From Eunapius fragilis (taxonomy: Eukaryota > Porifera > Demospongiae > Spongillida > Spongillidae), in assembly GCA_963681505.1 (NCBI GenBank), contig OY811977.1, positions 7,098,326-7,162,325 of the forward strand: a stretch of DNA of 64,000 nucleotides. Reading direction: 5' to 3'. The notes beneath the pieces were generated by a model. It was not told the DNA's origin and ran no database searches. It was given only the letters and a program-made list of their open reading frames with translations. Below, piece by piece: positions 12,681 to 23,775 of this stretch. A program made the translations under genes and the position numbers. The number at the start of each line of letters is the position of its first letter. The stretch's first letter is position 1.

Positions 12681-13191
12681 CATCAAATTAAATCAATACT
12701 ATCCACTGCTGATAAATTACATGGACCAGCCACTTTCCCGCTACTGTCAAAGGAAATGGCACACATTGTGTTCTCGTCCACTTTCTGAACCAGTGCACCG
12801 GAGGTTGTGTTTAGCTCCCATTCCATTAGGTACGGCTCGGAGGGTTTGTCCACCACAAGAACGTATTCACGAACGACAGTTTGGTTAGCTGTTACTTTCA
12901 TTGGTAGCAAGGTATATTGCTGACGTCATCAACAATGGAATGGTTAATAGTTTTTTTTTTCAACATCAGGAACATTCCTGGCTTGCTTTTTAGTTCCAAT
13001 TGTACATGGTCTTTCTTTGAGTACTTGATGAATACAGATAACGCCTTTGGGTTTCCACTTTTGGCTGTAGACGCAAACACACTTTCCTGCATTACGGCTG
13101 CACAAAGTGTACTCGGCAGTGGCCGGAGCTACATGAGCGGGCAACGTACTCCATCATTAGAGAGACAGATCAGAAGTACTTTCATTGCCAT
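12681..13191 (-). pseudogene. Broken copy 1 of the secreted glycoprotein family
   Basis: Read on the minus strand from the ATG at 13191. The signal peptide start MAMKVLLI is present, but a deletion shifts the frame, giving an early stop. The mature part is recognisable across other frames: VFIKYSKKDHVQLELKSKPG, then NHSI, then VTANQTVVREYVLVV and CAISFDSSGKVAGPCNLSAV. A run of ten or more T in the + strand near 12950 causes another shift in the GMFLML(K)EL region. The upstream region still has the shared TATA element, so loss of function is probably recent. It sits at the low-coordinate end of an inverted segmental duplication (12680-14720). Confidence 0.85.
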
Positions 13192-13262
13192 GACCTTTCC
13201 CTACTGGGTATATGCGTAATCCACCTGATCATAATGATGACTGAGTGACCCATCGAAGGCAT

Positions 13263-13270
13263 TTATATAC
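13263..13270 (-). promoter_or_regulatory. TATA box of pseudogene copy 1
   Basis: Minus-strand TATATAAATGCC lies about 75 bp upstream of the former ATG and matches the sites ahead of the genes at 38884 and 45591. It is part of the duplicated promoter. Confidence 0.6.
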
Positions 13271-13772
13271 ACACCTGAAATCACGTAGGGCCAATTAAGG
13301 AACGATGTCGATTCCTTATTTCGTTAAGTTAATCTAGCTACAGCAGGGTTTAGCCATATTCCTGATAATGCGATTTCCTGCATCAACGTGTACACTGTTC
13401 GGTGACATTGTAACGAATGAGACACACAGAGGTATAGAACAGAAGCAGAACTCGCATTCCTATAAAAATAGAATTTTATGTCTGTTTACACGTTACTAAG
13501 GCAATGGTATTAATCTGCACCCAAGAAATTTACTATTAATCCTTCAGAGCATGTGATGCACATGTGCATTGTTACGGGAGAGAATGGCTGTCCCTTCTTG
13601 AGTACAGCAATGAACCTGTTGCACACACACCAATGCAACACACACAGACACCCACATACATACTTATACATTCATATCCCATGGGCCATCACTATACTTG
13701 CTCGGCAACTGCGATGAGGTTTAATACTGTTATTTCAAATGCACTTTAAGATACGATGTTGGAAAATCGGGA

Positions 13773-13830
<58 letters not shown>

Positions 13831-13845
13831 GTGTGTGTGCGTGTG
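13773..13845 (+). repeat. TG microsatellite
   Basis: Nearly pure TG repeats. The paralogous positions at 38410 and 45125 carry shorter TG tracts, so the tract expanded after duplication. Confidence 0.85.
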
Positions 13846-14720
13846 TAATGTGAGTGGCATATCTCATGCATGTACCGATCTGATTATTAGCTATTGCTGT
13901 TCTATGCACTTCAAAAAGGAGGTAGATTGATATAATCCCCAGCTGGATGATCTGATCCTTTAAACGGCGCTGTTGTTTACGGTGTTGATTCCCAAGTACG
14001 GTGGGACTGATTTAAATTCAAGCCATAGCTTATCCATGGTCAAGCCTTATGACCAACAACAACATGCGTTGGGTACTCATATTCGTGTGTTTGAAGAATG
14101 GTTGAGGTTTGTGGGCAGAGTGGACGATATGTTGCACTGTAGGTCATAACTGCTATACTTCCATCCTTACGTGTACTACGAATAGCTGGTCACATTAGCC
14201 GCCTATTAGAACGTTACCCGGCCATGTTATTTAATTTTTATTGCCGGCGGACATCTTCTCTTAGTAATAATGTTGAGGGTCACTAGCGCATGGTCGGGTA
14301 TTTGCGGTAGTACGGCGCGCCCGTGATTTGGTCTCAAGGGAGTTAGTAAAACCTCATAATCCAATCCCCCTTGATGTCAGATTGTAAACAATTGATATAA
14401 CTAGATTACATAGCCTAATATGGCAAATATTAACATCATATCGAACATGGATATTTATTTAAAAGAGCAGTGATCTAAACCTTACGTAAACCTCAAACCA
14501 TAATCTGTGGTTTCGTATAGAAAAACAAATTCGTTCTTTACCTGAAACACCTATTATTGTATTAAGTGTGGTGGGGTTTAATATAAAACCACATCTGCAT
14601 GACGTCATGTCTTTTAAAGAGGAATTGCGTTTTTATAGCCAAACTGCAGAGGAGCTGTTACATGTCCCACCTCCCCACCCTCTCCACCCTCCCAACCATC
14701 CCTACCATCCCTACCATCCC

Positions 14721-15539
14721 TTGTAATGGATCCGTTATAACTCCTGGCGCACCTACGCTGTGGCGCTACAATCACGGCTGTATGACCACGGCTATACACG
14801 ATTTCAGGCGCACACTATTACACAACCCAAAAAGGGGATTATATAAGGGGTGTAGAAAACCGGTTCTAAACAGGGTCCAAACTGGTCTGACTGTCACATG
14901 CTGTGCAGGCTGTCGATCGACACCTCATACCGGTCCGTGCAGGCTCTTGCATGCTCCTGCAGACTCATCGACACCTATTAGGGTCTCAGCAGTGGCACTG
15001 ACTGGCTTCCCTACCATCCCTATACACCTCAGTCCCACTGTATGCTCATCCTCTTTTGCATGCCTTCATTGGTGCACCCCTCTTGTCTAAGTCATGAATA
15101 TGCCCCCTCTCTTCTTCAAGGCTGAGGGGAAAACACGCACGACATATTCATCGCTTTTGTCGCATGAATTATATTTAATAAGATGATTGAGATAAATTAA
15201 TTTCTTTTCCGCATTTCACATTTTGAAAATAAAACGTGTTTTCATGCACCATCGATGTGTGTGGTTACCTGATCCCCATTTATCCTTCCAATCTGTACTC
15301 ATATTAATTTCATTCATTAGTCTATTTGCTGCCGTGTGAAAGTTCACACGAAAATCATGTTGAAAACTTTTCTTTTTAGACCCAATTTTAATTGTAAGTA
15401 TAGCCCCGAGACGGACCTGGTCGCTAAAAATAGGAATTAGGATCGATGTTGTGCAAAGTCCGGTGTAACAGCGGATTATGTCACCACTAAAAAATTTCAT
15501 TAACATAGAGCTTGCAAGATAAATCTGTTAGTTGTCCTT
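14721..15539. other. Short dispersed repeats, no gene
   Basis: The words CACATGCTGTGCAGGCTGTC and ACACCTCATACC recur at about 29616-29655 on the same strand. CCTACCATC/CCCTCCCAACC short tandem repeats at 14680-14720 keep a frame open to 15090 but show no domain. Nothing else is recognised. Confidence 0.4.
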
Positions 15540-16255
15540 TATAAGTTTAAGCTCAAAGCAAAAAAGTAAGGAATCGCTGGTTGCACAGAGGTTTAGATGT
15601 AAGGGTGATGTGAATGAGGCCAGAGGAGCACCATCGCCAAACCCCCGCCAACTTCTCCATTTGATGCGGGATCCTAACAGAAGCTCACTGCTCGAACCCC
15701 TGCAAAAGCGAGTCGTGATCTGATGTAGCTGCTGGTGATGGAATAAGCTTTGTCCCACTTGGATGAGCAATGACCATATGTGCTTTTTTTATGAAGTGAC
15801 TAGCCTCTTTGTGAAGTAGTCCATCCACGGAAAGGACAAATAGGGTGAAGGTGCCTCTTCTGTCTACAACTGCTTTTTTGTACATGCTCTTCTTCTCCTC
15901 TGAGCTGGATTTAAGAATAACATTAGGTGCTCGATGGCAGTGTGATGGGGCATCAGTGTCTATGACACGGACATCAAACAACGCCTCCACCTGTGGTTGC
16001 CAAACACCTCTGATTCCCAAGTCAAGCCTTAGTCCTGGATCACTTAAGGTGGCAGTAGCTTCATTCACAATAGGCTCCTTTATAACTTGGGGTCACACCT
16101 GACTGGCAAGATCACCAATGCAGTCACGAATCTCATTGTGGCGCAATATAACAAGTTCCCCCTTCTTACAGTCTAGGGCATGTTGGAGGGGGAAATCAGC
16201 CCCACAACCATCGCATTTGTCTGGTAGATTAGATGGATGTTGCAAATAGCGCAGA
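15540..16255 (-). mobile_element. 3' fragment of a non-LTR retrotransposon (reverse transcriptase C-terminal region)
   Basis: Minus-strand translation gives, in order: a Zn-finger-like [16 protein letters not shown], then [19 protein letters not shown], then an in-frame TGA where Trp would be likely (about 16096), then LGIRGVWQPQVEALFDVRVI and DRRGTFTLFVLSVDG, and finally GSRIKWRSW in another frame. This order is the C-terminal end of pol in a class of invertebrate non-LTR retrotransposons (family knowledge; exact clade uncertain). The catalytic RT domain is absent, as expected for a 5'-truncated LINE insertion. One nonsense and at least one frameshift make it dead. Confidence 0.65.
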
Positions 16256-17258
16256 GCTTATTAATTAATTTTAATAGATATGACCAAGCCACAATAATTA
16301 AGATATCAAAAAATTGGGATCTGACATTAATCTGACTTAATAGTATTATTTAACTTATTTTGTTTAATTATTCTGTCATTCTGCAAGCTGCATTGGCACT
16401 ATTTTCTTCTTCTTTCTCATGAAGTTGTGACATCAGTGCCTGTGTTTCCTTGCGTATTTTTGAGTTAATGTAATGCAGTGTTTCTACCCACTTCACTCCG
16501 CGCATGAGCAATCTGTACTACAATCACTGGATCACTGGATCCTTATCCATGTACCTGTTGATGTAGGCCTATATTTCTCTGCACTGGTAAGATCTGTGGT
16601 TGCACATTCACAAACACAGCCGTTCTAGTAAATGGCTCCATTATTGCTTTTCTGGTTTATATAACCCATGCCGTGCGAAATTAAACCTTTCAGAAGGAGC
16701 AGTTGAGGTGAGATATAGAATTCACCACTCTATACGATTTCACCCCCCCCCCCCTCCCCCACAGCGGTTTATGTATTCACATGCAGCGGTTTATGCGTTG
16801 GTTCCTTTGTAGCCGTTACAACAACGCAGCCTCAACTTGTGACAATTAACAAATAGTTGCTCGACGAATATACATAAAAATACAATATCGCGATATTTTA
16901 CTAAATTGCGGTAGATATAGACGATATCGGCAAAAGACCCGGTGTCACGTAAAATTGGGGATCCCATGAAATTTGGGACCCCCGTCCCCAATATTCCGGA
17001 AAATGGGGACCCCGTCCCTATACTTCTGGAAATTTGGGGATTCCTTCGTGAAACTAGTGACCCCCTGTCAACATCATTCCTACGCACTAATTCGCCTTAT
17101 GTATGTGAGTGCATCACAATCTCACCGATAACACCAATTTCTCCATTTAATATAAAGTTGCTTTAGCTGGTGCTTTTTCAGGTGAGGCATGCTCAATACA
17201 GCGTAGATGAGTCGATTGAGACAAGCGAGATTGCTGCTTAATACACAGCTCGATTATC
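16256..17258. other. Non-coding stretch with a C-tract
   Basis: No gene was recognised. It contains a CCCCCCCCCCCCCTCCCCC run near 16742 and short tandem words (GGGGACCCC, ATTCCGGAAA) at 16955-17040. The block 16605-16850 resembles 7030-7205 (TGGCTCCATTATT, GCTTTTCTGGTTTATATAA, CATGCCGTG), so it is a dispersed repeat. Confidence 0.4.
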
Positions 17259-17618
17259 GGAACCTACGCGAGTAGGTTCCATATAGAAATCCTGCAGTAT
17301 CATGAATGTCATTAAAAAACGCGACCCGCGTATAACTCGCGTACCACGAAACGGATAGTTTAGCTCTTTGTTGCTATCGAACCAGAAGGCAAAGACGGTC
17401 ATTTTAATGTTTTGTTCCAGTCTTCAAACTGTTTGCTTTAAGAGAACAAAAAAGCTCGTGTTTTTCCCGTCCCCACGCCAATTTTTCTCCACGCCAATTT
17501 TTCTCCGTCGTCGTCGTCGTCGTCTTCTCGGCCGAGTATAACTCGGGATAGGAATGGTTTTAAAGAGCGCAAGTTATACCAATCGCTTTAGAATCTCCTG
17601 GAAGGACATCTTCAGGTA
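17259..17618 (-). mobile_element. Terminal-hairpin element, copy H2
   Basis: The hairpin at 17259-17280 is identical to H1. The body diverges but keeps CTGCAGTATCATGAATGTCA beside the hairpin, a CGTCGTCGTCG tract where H1 has CTTCTTCTT, and AATCGCTTTAGAATC at the far end. Non-coding. Confidence 0.65.
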
Positions 17619-17749
17619 TCAGATATATCTCAAATGCTATACGTAATCATTACGTAATATGGAATGCTATATTTAACAGTTCCCATGGCGACATTCACGC
17701 TTATTTAGAATTTTAGCAGGTGGGATTTCATTTGATCGCAGTTTTGTTC

Positions 17750-17818
17750 ACCACTTTTGGCTAGCGAAGTTGTTTTCTTCAAAATGCTTTCGCGTCAACA
17801 AATGAGAACTAAACGACG
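17750..17818 (+). pseudogene. Truncated start of the Lys/Arg-rich repeat gene
   Basis: The leader and first codons (ATGCTTTCGCGTCAACAAAT, then ACTAAACGACG) match 4645-4700. The match ends abruptly at 17818, where TAAGTTTCAAGAACTAAATA begins; that is the same block that precedes MITE B at 12071. The gene was cut by, or joined to, that repeat. Confidence 0.45.
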
Positions 17819-17870
17819 TTAAGTTTCAAGAACTAAATACAATACTAAAACTACCGAAAAAATTTAGGAA

Positions 17871-19059
17871 TCAAATAATAAAACATTCTCTATACAGCCG
17901 GCGGAACTGGGTGGGCTGAGCCCTACCAGATTTGGCTGGTCGACGCCATTTATAACTATTAGTATTAAGGTTATATTGCGTAATAGTTTTTAAAATTATT
18001 TTTCATTCAGCAGCGTAGTATCAGACACCCCCATCAACCCGCAGGTTTTAAATTCCCGCGCAGGGAGATAGGAAAACAGCACCGTAGCCTCCAGCCGATC
18101 TGGTTTTCGAAGTGGAAATGTTTACATTACAGCGAGTCGGATGACAAGGTATTCTGTCATACTTGCGTTAAGGCTGTCCGAGATTTCAAAATGAGTTCAA
18201 AAAATGCCGAGGAAGCCTTTCTGACTAGAGGGTACATGTGAACGCGCGAGCAGTATCACTCGTATAGCCTGCGCCGTTGTCGCCGTTATCTGCGACGTGC
18301 ACTTGAGCCATGCCAATTACTACCGCAACTCTTTATTAATGTAAACGCACAGGGTATATATACCCAAACATACACCCATGCCCTTCACCCCACGACTCTA
18401 TAGTATCAATGTGAAGTTCTTGTACTCATTCAAGTGACCACTGTGACCCTTAACTCCAATTCAATCGGCATTGACGAGTTCACACGTCTGAATGGGAAGC
18501 CGGTCTTCCACAGTACAATAACTGGAAGGCAGCTACTGATGCGTTTCGCAAACACGAATCAAGTACAGATGCTTTGGATCTAGAAGAAGCAGCCAGGGAG
18601 TTCATAGTCAACTCAGAGCACAGGCAACGTATTTTCGGAGCGTTTTAATCATTATTTTGCAGACCGAATGAACATGCATATTGAAAATTAATTGATTTAT
18701 GCGTATATATTAATAATCAGTAACGATGAATATTAAATAACCTAATGAATATTAATCAGCCCAACCAGTTTCTATAGCCTTCCGCCGGGCCTACTATATG
18801 AGAAGGTTGGTGGTATATAGGAATCAAAGGAGATGGTGGTGTAAAAAAACAAGGGATCAAGCATCTGATTGAAAAGGAAAAATGAAATTGACCTATATTA
18901 GCAACATGTCGTCATATATACATGTGCTTGCTAATATAGGTCTATTTTAATTTTCCTTTTCAATCAGAAGCCTTGTTCCCTTGCTTTTTACACCACCATC
19001 ACCTTTGATTCCTGTATACCACCAACCTTCTCGTATAGAGAAAGTTTTTATTACTTGTA
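17871..19059. mobile_element. Fold-back MITE, copy C, split by a nested insertion
   Basis: The first 24 bp of the left arm (to ACATTCTCTATA) are at 17871-17894. The rest of the left arm restarts at about 18794 with CTATATGAGAAGGTTGGTGG and runs through loop and right arm to ACTTGTA at 19059. About 900 bp of foreign DNA separates the two pieces. The outer flank matches that of copy B. Confidence 0.85.
17895..18793 (+). mobile_element. hAT-like insertion carrying a TTF-type zinc-finger fragment
   Basis: The ends are imperfect inverted repeats, CAGCCGGCGGAACTGGG... and the complement of ...TTCCGCCGGGCCTA. CTATA is present on both sides. Inside, on the plus strand, are fragments of an hAT-transposase N-terminus: FKFPRREIG, then PIWFSKWKCLHYSESDDKVF followed by CHTC, then QYNNWKAATDAFRKHESS. 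This order (aromatic-rich TTF/BED-like zinc finger, then NW..A...F..HE) is typical of hAT transposases (family knowledge). The dimerisation and catalytic parts are missing and stops intervene, so it is non-autonomous. Confidence 0.7.
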
Positions 19060-19249
19060 TTATGATAGAGCCAGATAGACCAATTTTAATTAGTTATTAT
19101 GCTTTGAATTCAAGCTCGTAATCGAATATGTAAAACCCAATTGTATCATCTTGAGGATCTGAACTATCCCATGCATTTTCTGAAGCACAAGCATATAAAA
19201 TGTGATGCGCAATACACTAATAGTATGCACAAAATTGCATGCACCAGTA

Positions 19250-19397
19250 AAGAGTTTCTGCAGAGCCATGAATAGTTGGGCTTTTACCAGTTTTTCCTGG
19301 ATATTGAACGGTCACATTTCAAGTGAAACCATTCCTTACAATTGCGACATTGAATCATATTTTCCTCTTGTGTTGTTCTGCAATAACAGTAAACAGG
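19250..19397 (-). pseudogene. PHD finger remnant of the Ginger-like element
   Basis: On the minus strand one frame reads PVYCYCRTTQEENMIQC, then RNCKEWFHLKCDRS, then a TAA in place of a residue after KNW, then KPNYSWLCRNS. The Cys-X-Cys...Cys-X2-Cys...His-X2-Cys...W-X-Cys pattern is a PHD finger; the last ligand appears to be Ser. It lies directly downstream of the Ulp1-like protease, separated by a frameshift. Confidence 0.7.
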
Positions 19398-19452
19398 AAT
19401 GTTTTCTTCAGCCATGCAACGTGAGTCCGTTTATTCTGTGTGTGCTTGGAAA

Positions 19453-20480
19453 TCAGGTTATAATGCCTGTATCAAGGCAGTGCATCAAATGTGGTCTCAT
19501 TTCAGCACAGTTATACTTCATTTGAGAAACATCATCACCATGACACACACTTGTAGCATATGCAATAGCATACAGACCACAATCATATGTATTTTCCTGC
19601 TTATCTACATCAATAAATTGAACATTAATTACCTTGTCATTGGCAAATAGTAAAGCACAAATTTGATCTTTACAAAAGCTTGAAAAAGTGAAATACATAC
19701 TGTCAAATATGTTAATGTAGGATGACTGCAACCCAATGGTTGAAACTGTTAGCCAGTGATCTTGTCCGTTGTGCAAGATCTGAACAAATTGTTTGCGCAT
19801 AATGTCATACTTTAAAGTGTTTCCCAATGTGGTGTTCTGAAGCCCTGCTAAACCAAAATGCTTACGAAGTAATGATTGAGCATCATTAACAATCTTATCA
19901 TCCAACCATCCAGTAGATGACAATATATCCTTTTGTGTTTTGTTCAGTTTTATACCATCTACTTCTAACCACAAGCTATCATACTGTCTCTTCTTTAGTT
20001 CATCAGAAGATGCATCAAATACATGTCCTTCTGGAAGTTCATCAGTAGGTGCATCCAGTTCATGTTCGTTTGAAAGTTCAGTAGGTGTATTAAATACTTG
20101 TTCTTCTTGAGGCAACTTCTTTAGTATACCTGTAATCAATGAAGTAATGATATGTAGAAGCAAATCATTTAGTATTATAACATTTACATACCTTGCAGAG
20201 TGAACTTTTGCTTTCTTGTTGCAAAGACCCAACTACAGAATTCATCTATAATTCCATTGGAGACATCAAAAAAATGTTTTCCCTATGATGAGCTGCTTTA
20301 ATCTCTTTCATAATTGATATGCTCCAATACTTAAGAATATCAACTGCCTCAACAATACAGTGCTCAAATGATCCACCATTCTTTTTAAATGACTTAAAAT
20401 CATCATAAAGGCCATCATCAACAATGATGAAATCGCCATTATAAACTTCTCTTAGTGGTTCTTTACCTGTGAAGGTCCGA
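19453..20480 (-). pseudogene. Ulp1-like (C48) cysteine protease of the Ginger-like element
   Basis: The catalytic triad context is visible: His in GQDHWLTVS, Asp in NIFDSMY and Cys in NTYDCGLYAIAYA. The N-terminal part has an acidic repeat (ELDAPTDELPEGHVFDASSD). An intron at 20130-20191 has donor GTATGT and acceptor TTACAG and joins an upstream exon (VEAVDILKYWSISIMKEIKA). Downstream the frame is lost before the PHD finger. In fish, cnidarian and sponge genomes this protease accompanies integrase-type transposases and may process SUMO-like conjugates (family knowledge). Triad residues are intact, but the surrounding lesions suggest a dead copy. Confidence 0.7.
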
Positions 20481-20491
20481 TACTGTGTCCA

Positions 20492-20788
20492 CTAATGCAC
20501 CATGAGGTCTATGCTTAGTGCAAATTCATTGCCTTGCAAATCCAGAGATTCTGGCTGATAAAAAGATATACACTTGTAATTAAAAAACACATCGAACATA
20601 TGCACACTTACATCAAAGTAATCATCTTCCTCTGTGCTGTACAAAAGTTCTGATGCTCCTGTTCTCCATAGGTGCATAAGGTTTGGTGAATGGAGCTGTT
20701 TTAAAAGTTCTTCCTGATTAAACTCTTCATGTTCTCCTTCTGCTTTGTCATCACTAGAACCTTCTATGTCTTTGCTGCAAGTGTACAT
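20492..20788 (-). pseudogene. Acidic ORF between integrase and Ulp1 parts
   Basis: A minus-strand frame of 98 codons opens with MYTCSKDIEGSSDDKAEGEH and is Glu/Asp-rich, then becomes more hydrophobic (FFNYKCISFYQPESLDLQGN). A stop at its end is followed in frame-compatible sequence by TGKEPLREVYNGDFIIVDD, which leads to the Ulp1 exon. It probably belongs to the same spliced gene. No domain was recognised. Confidence 0.45.
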
Positions 20789-20795
20789 CTTCTAT

Positions 20796-22624
20796 CTATT
20801 GATACTTTAAAATTTTATTATGTGCATTTCTGAGATCGTAAACCCCTTTTCCCACATGTCTATTAATGAAAGTAACGGTCGTCCATTTTCCCTCCTTTGC
20901 GCTGTTTCTGACATGATTTTCCATTAAAACCATTGTATTAACTGACAGTATAGTAGACCGATGTTTCCTGTCATACACCTTTTTCTGTTCCCTCTGAGAC
21001 TCTGATATATTCAAGCTTGTTTTATCAAACAATTTACCTCTACTTTCTAACAGCACCTGGATAACTTCTTGAACTTCATTCTTAGAGTTTAAAGAATATA
21101 AGTTTTGAGGTGGCATCACTTCACTATCAATGGGTAAACGCATCTCCTTTTGAAACAACTTGTAATGTGGGGATCGTTTAATTTTTTCTTGACAAGAGCA
21201 TCTGTATCCCATTAGTACTGTTTCTAACTTCAAATCCCAATGCTTTTGTCATCATTTGTCAATTTGCATAGTTTTCTCAACAATGTTTGACTAAATCGTT
21301 CTGTGAGCCGATTGGTCTGAGTACATAGTGCAATAAGTTACAAACATTGACCCATATACATATAGCAGCTTGCTTCATTAGCACATTACGGGGCACTCCA
21401 TAGTATAGTACAATATTTGCACTATTCAGTATAATGTGCAAGTTTCAAAACTTATTGGATTATAGGAATGTCTATAGTAATGACGAATTAATGACACTAA
21501 CTACTTAATCTTCCTCTGATTCCCAAGGACACTCTTACACTTTAAAAACCCAATGTGCAATTTTACATTAAAACTAAATGAATACCTGAGGATGATAAGC
21601 ACTAGTAATTCTATGCTGAGGCTTGGTTATCAGGTTCAGCTCTTTCATCAATTCATTAACAAATTCTCTCCCTTGGTCCGTTATCACAATTCCAGGTGCT
21701 CCAAATCGACAAATCGTCTGAAAATACAATGAAACATAATAAGGAACCTAATTTGCATACCTAGAAACTCACAGAATACATATTTATTAAATCTAGCTAC
21801 TCCATATGCTGATTTGTCAGGAAGCGCCATTGCTTCAGCCTACTTTGAAAAATAGTCCATCAACATAATAATGTACTTATTACCACATGATGTTACTGTC
21901 AATGGCCCAAAAAGGTCCATTCCAACTTGGCACCTTATCTGAGCCTTAACGGGAATGGGATTGAGTTCTGTTGTAGACGTTTTTAACTTATTATTCATCC
22001 TCAGACAGCGATCACAAGCAGTCACCTAATAAGCAAAACACGGTGATAAATCGTGCGTCTATATAGCAGCGATAGTATATTACTTGCTGTTTTACATCCA
22101 TGAAAAGGCTAGGCCAATGGTATTTTGCAGCTTTTGTGTCATAAGTTCTATTCACACCAGAATGACCATCCTCGTGGGTAATCGATACGATTCTTCGCCG
22201 TTGCTCCCTATCCTCCACAACTAGCCGCGTACTTGGGCTGGCACCATGATCAGTTTTGTCTAGTGTTCACGCACGAGAAGTAAAGTATTTACAAGACTCT
22301 ACAAGTATACACGTTCTCACCTCGACCAATGTTGTAAAGGTCAGAACCCTTTGCTTCGAAAAACTTGGCTCTCTTTCGTAAAGCCAACTTATCTGCCTTG
22401 CAGAAGCCAGATGGGTACTTGCTGTCTAAAAGATTGGTGAACACCACTTTCATGGAGCCAGACAGCCAAATGAGAGTATCTTGCAAGCCTTTTCCAACAT
22501 ACCAGCTTGACCATATGAGACTGCATGCCAAATCAATGTGCATGACGCCTGTGATTCTTGTGCAAGTGTTGGATAGGTTACTTCGGTGTTGACCGTGTAA
22601 AACTTGTGCACGGTTCTTAGCCAT
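20796..22624 (-). pseudogene. Integrase-type transposase of a Ginger-like DNA transposon
   Basis: Minus-strand exons are joined by four introns: 22260-22320, 22026-22083, 21718-21779 and 21317-21585. Domains in order: N-terminal KADKLALRKRAKFFEAKG...LYNIG; an H2C2-type segment HEDGHSGVNRTYDTKAAKYH...ACDRC; and a DDE core with Asp in VGMDLFGPL, Asp in VITDQGREF and Glu in TNRLTERFSQTL. The C-terminal part has VLMGYRCS and EMRLPID. Two lesions are visible: TAG after MDYFSK (about 21840, where Trp is usual) and a one-base loss before LKLETVLMGY (about 21240). No reverse transcriptase, gag or LTR accompanies it, favouring a Ginger-type DNA transposon over a retroelement. Confidence 0.75.
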
Positions 22625-22639
22625 CTCCTATAGAGTGAT

Positions 22640-23750
22640 CATGTTGTTATCGACCCACATATTGCAGAGAGAGTCCATAGGGGTCAGTCTGTCGTGTCTT
22701 CCATTCCGCTTTATTGATGGGAGTGTACATTTTGGGAGCATAACCACTTCATTGTTGTCTCGTAAAATACCCTTCAGGGTGGAAGACATGCAGATCTCCA
22801 GCAAATGCAGGTCTAGGTTTGGATGGGATGAATCTTAATGTGGTGGGGTTAAGCTGATAGTCTTCATCGTACGAAGGGAGACTTTGATTGGAATTAGATG
22901 AGGGATTTATGTTGATAGGGGATGCTATGCTGTGCAGTTACGTGATTGACTCTCGAGAGATACTAATTGAAGGCATTGTTGGCAGATGTAGGCGTTATGC
23001 TCTAACAGCCATGCCCTAGGAATGTCCCCTCTATAAAAACCCCTTGTGCGTGCAAGGTAATATGTGAGCGCCACATGTTTGGAGCTACTAGGTGATGGCA
23101 GCCCTCCACAGTGCGGGGATTCCTACTCTCTGGGGGGGCGCATGTCCTGATATTGAGTGAGTGTTGGTTAGCTGAACCTGATCCAGATGGGATGTGAGAT
23201 TATGATCCTCCGTGATTTGTTGGCTAAGGGTGAGGAACTGCGTAGGATATGGGCCTAATAGGGTTGCGGTGGGGTATATAGAGAGTGGAAACCCTCCCAT
23301 AAGTCAGGGTGGAAATGGGAACAACAGATTAGCACGCAGAAAACTACATGATATAAATGGTTCGCCGATGGTGTACTCGTCGCGATCGGCAAGGAATACA
23401 TTCATATTTGCTGGTCATCGTAGCTGAGATGTAGTGGTTAATTACCGAATATTAATGACGACTATACAGTTTTGTTCTCAAAAGGTGTAGAATTATCAAC
23501 ATGGAGAAATAAAAATCTATTTCGATAACAAGCTTACCATGCAAGAATCCCCGAATAGGGCTCTTAATGTAATGCAATAGCCATATATGGGATGCTAGAC
23601 GACTTCCGTCATCTCATCTGATCCTCCCATCGCATTACAACGTCGCGTGGCTAGAGATTTGGACGTTTAGAAATCCCCTTGCTTCCTAGTGTGTATATAT
23701 TCTTAAATGGTAGACTCATAGGTCAGTATCTCAAAGAGCACGTATATACC
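22640..23750. other. Non-coding stretch
   Basis: No gene was recognised, and terminal inverted repeats for the neighbouring Ginger-like element were not found here by eye. The last 100 bp form the upstream region of the gene at 23776; it lacks the TATATAAATGC word of the other copies but has CGTATATACCC about 30 bp before the ATG. Confidence 0.3.
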
Positions 23751-23775
23751 CGCTTTGAAAGCCTTATCTAATAGT

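Larger units (their letters stand above)
12680..14720 (-). repeat. Segmental duplication unit, copy a (inverted)
   Basis: In reverse complement this block matches 36242-39600 and 43581-46270: the secreted-protein gene at one end and a non-coding block at the other. Shared words include CATTAGCCGCCTATTAG, GGTCAAGCC, TAAACAATTGATATAACTAG and ACATCTGCATGACGTCATG. It is interrupted by its own TG microsatellite at about 13775-13840. Confidence 0.8.

Noticed and set aside
14599..15090. A 163-codon open frame
   Set aside because: It crosses the end of a duplication block, a CCTACCATC simple repeat and dispersed repeat fragments. No homologous frame is kept open in the related copies.
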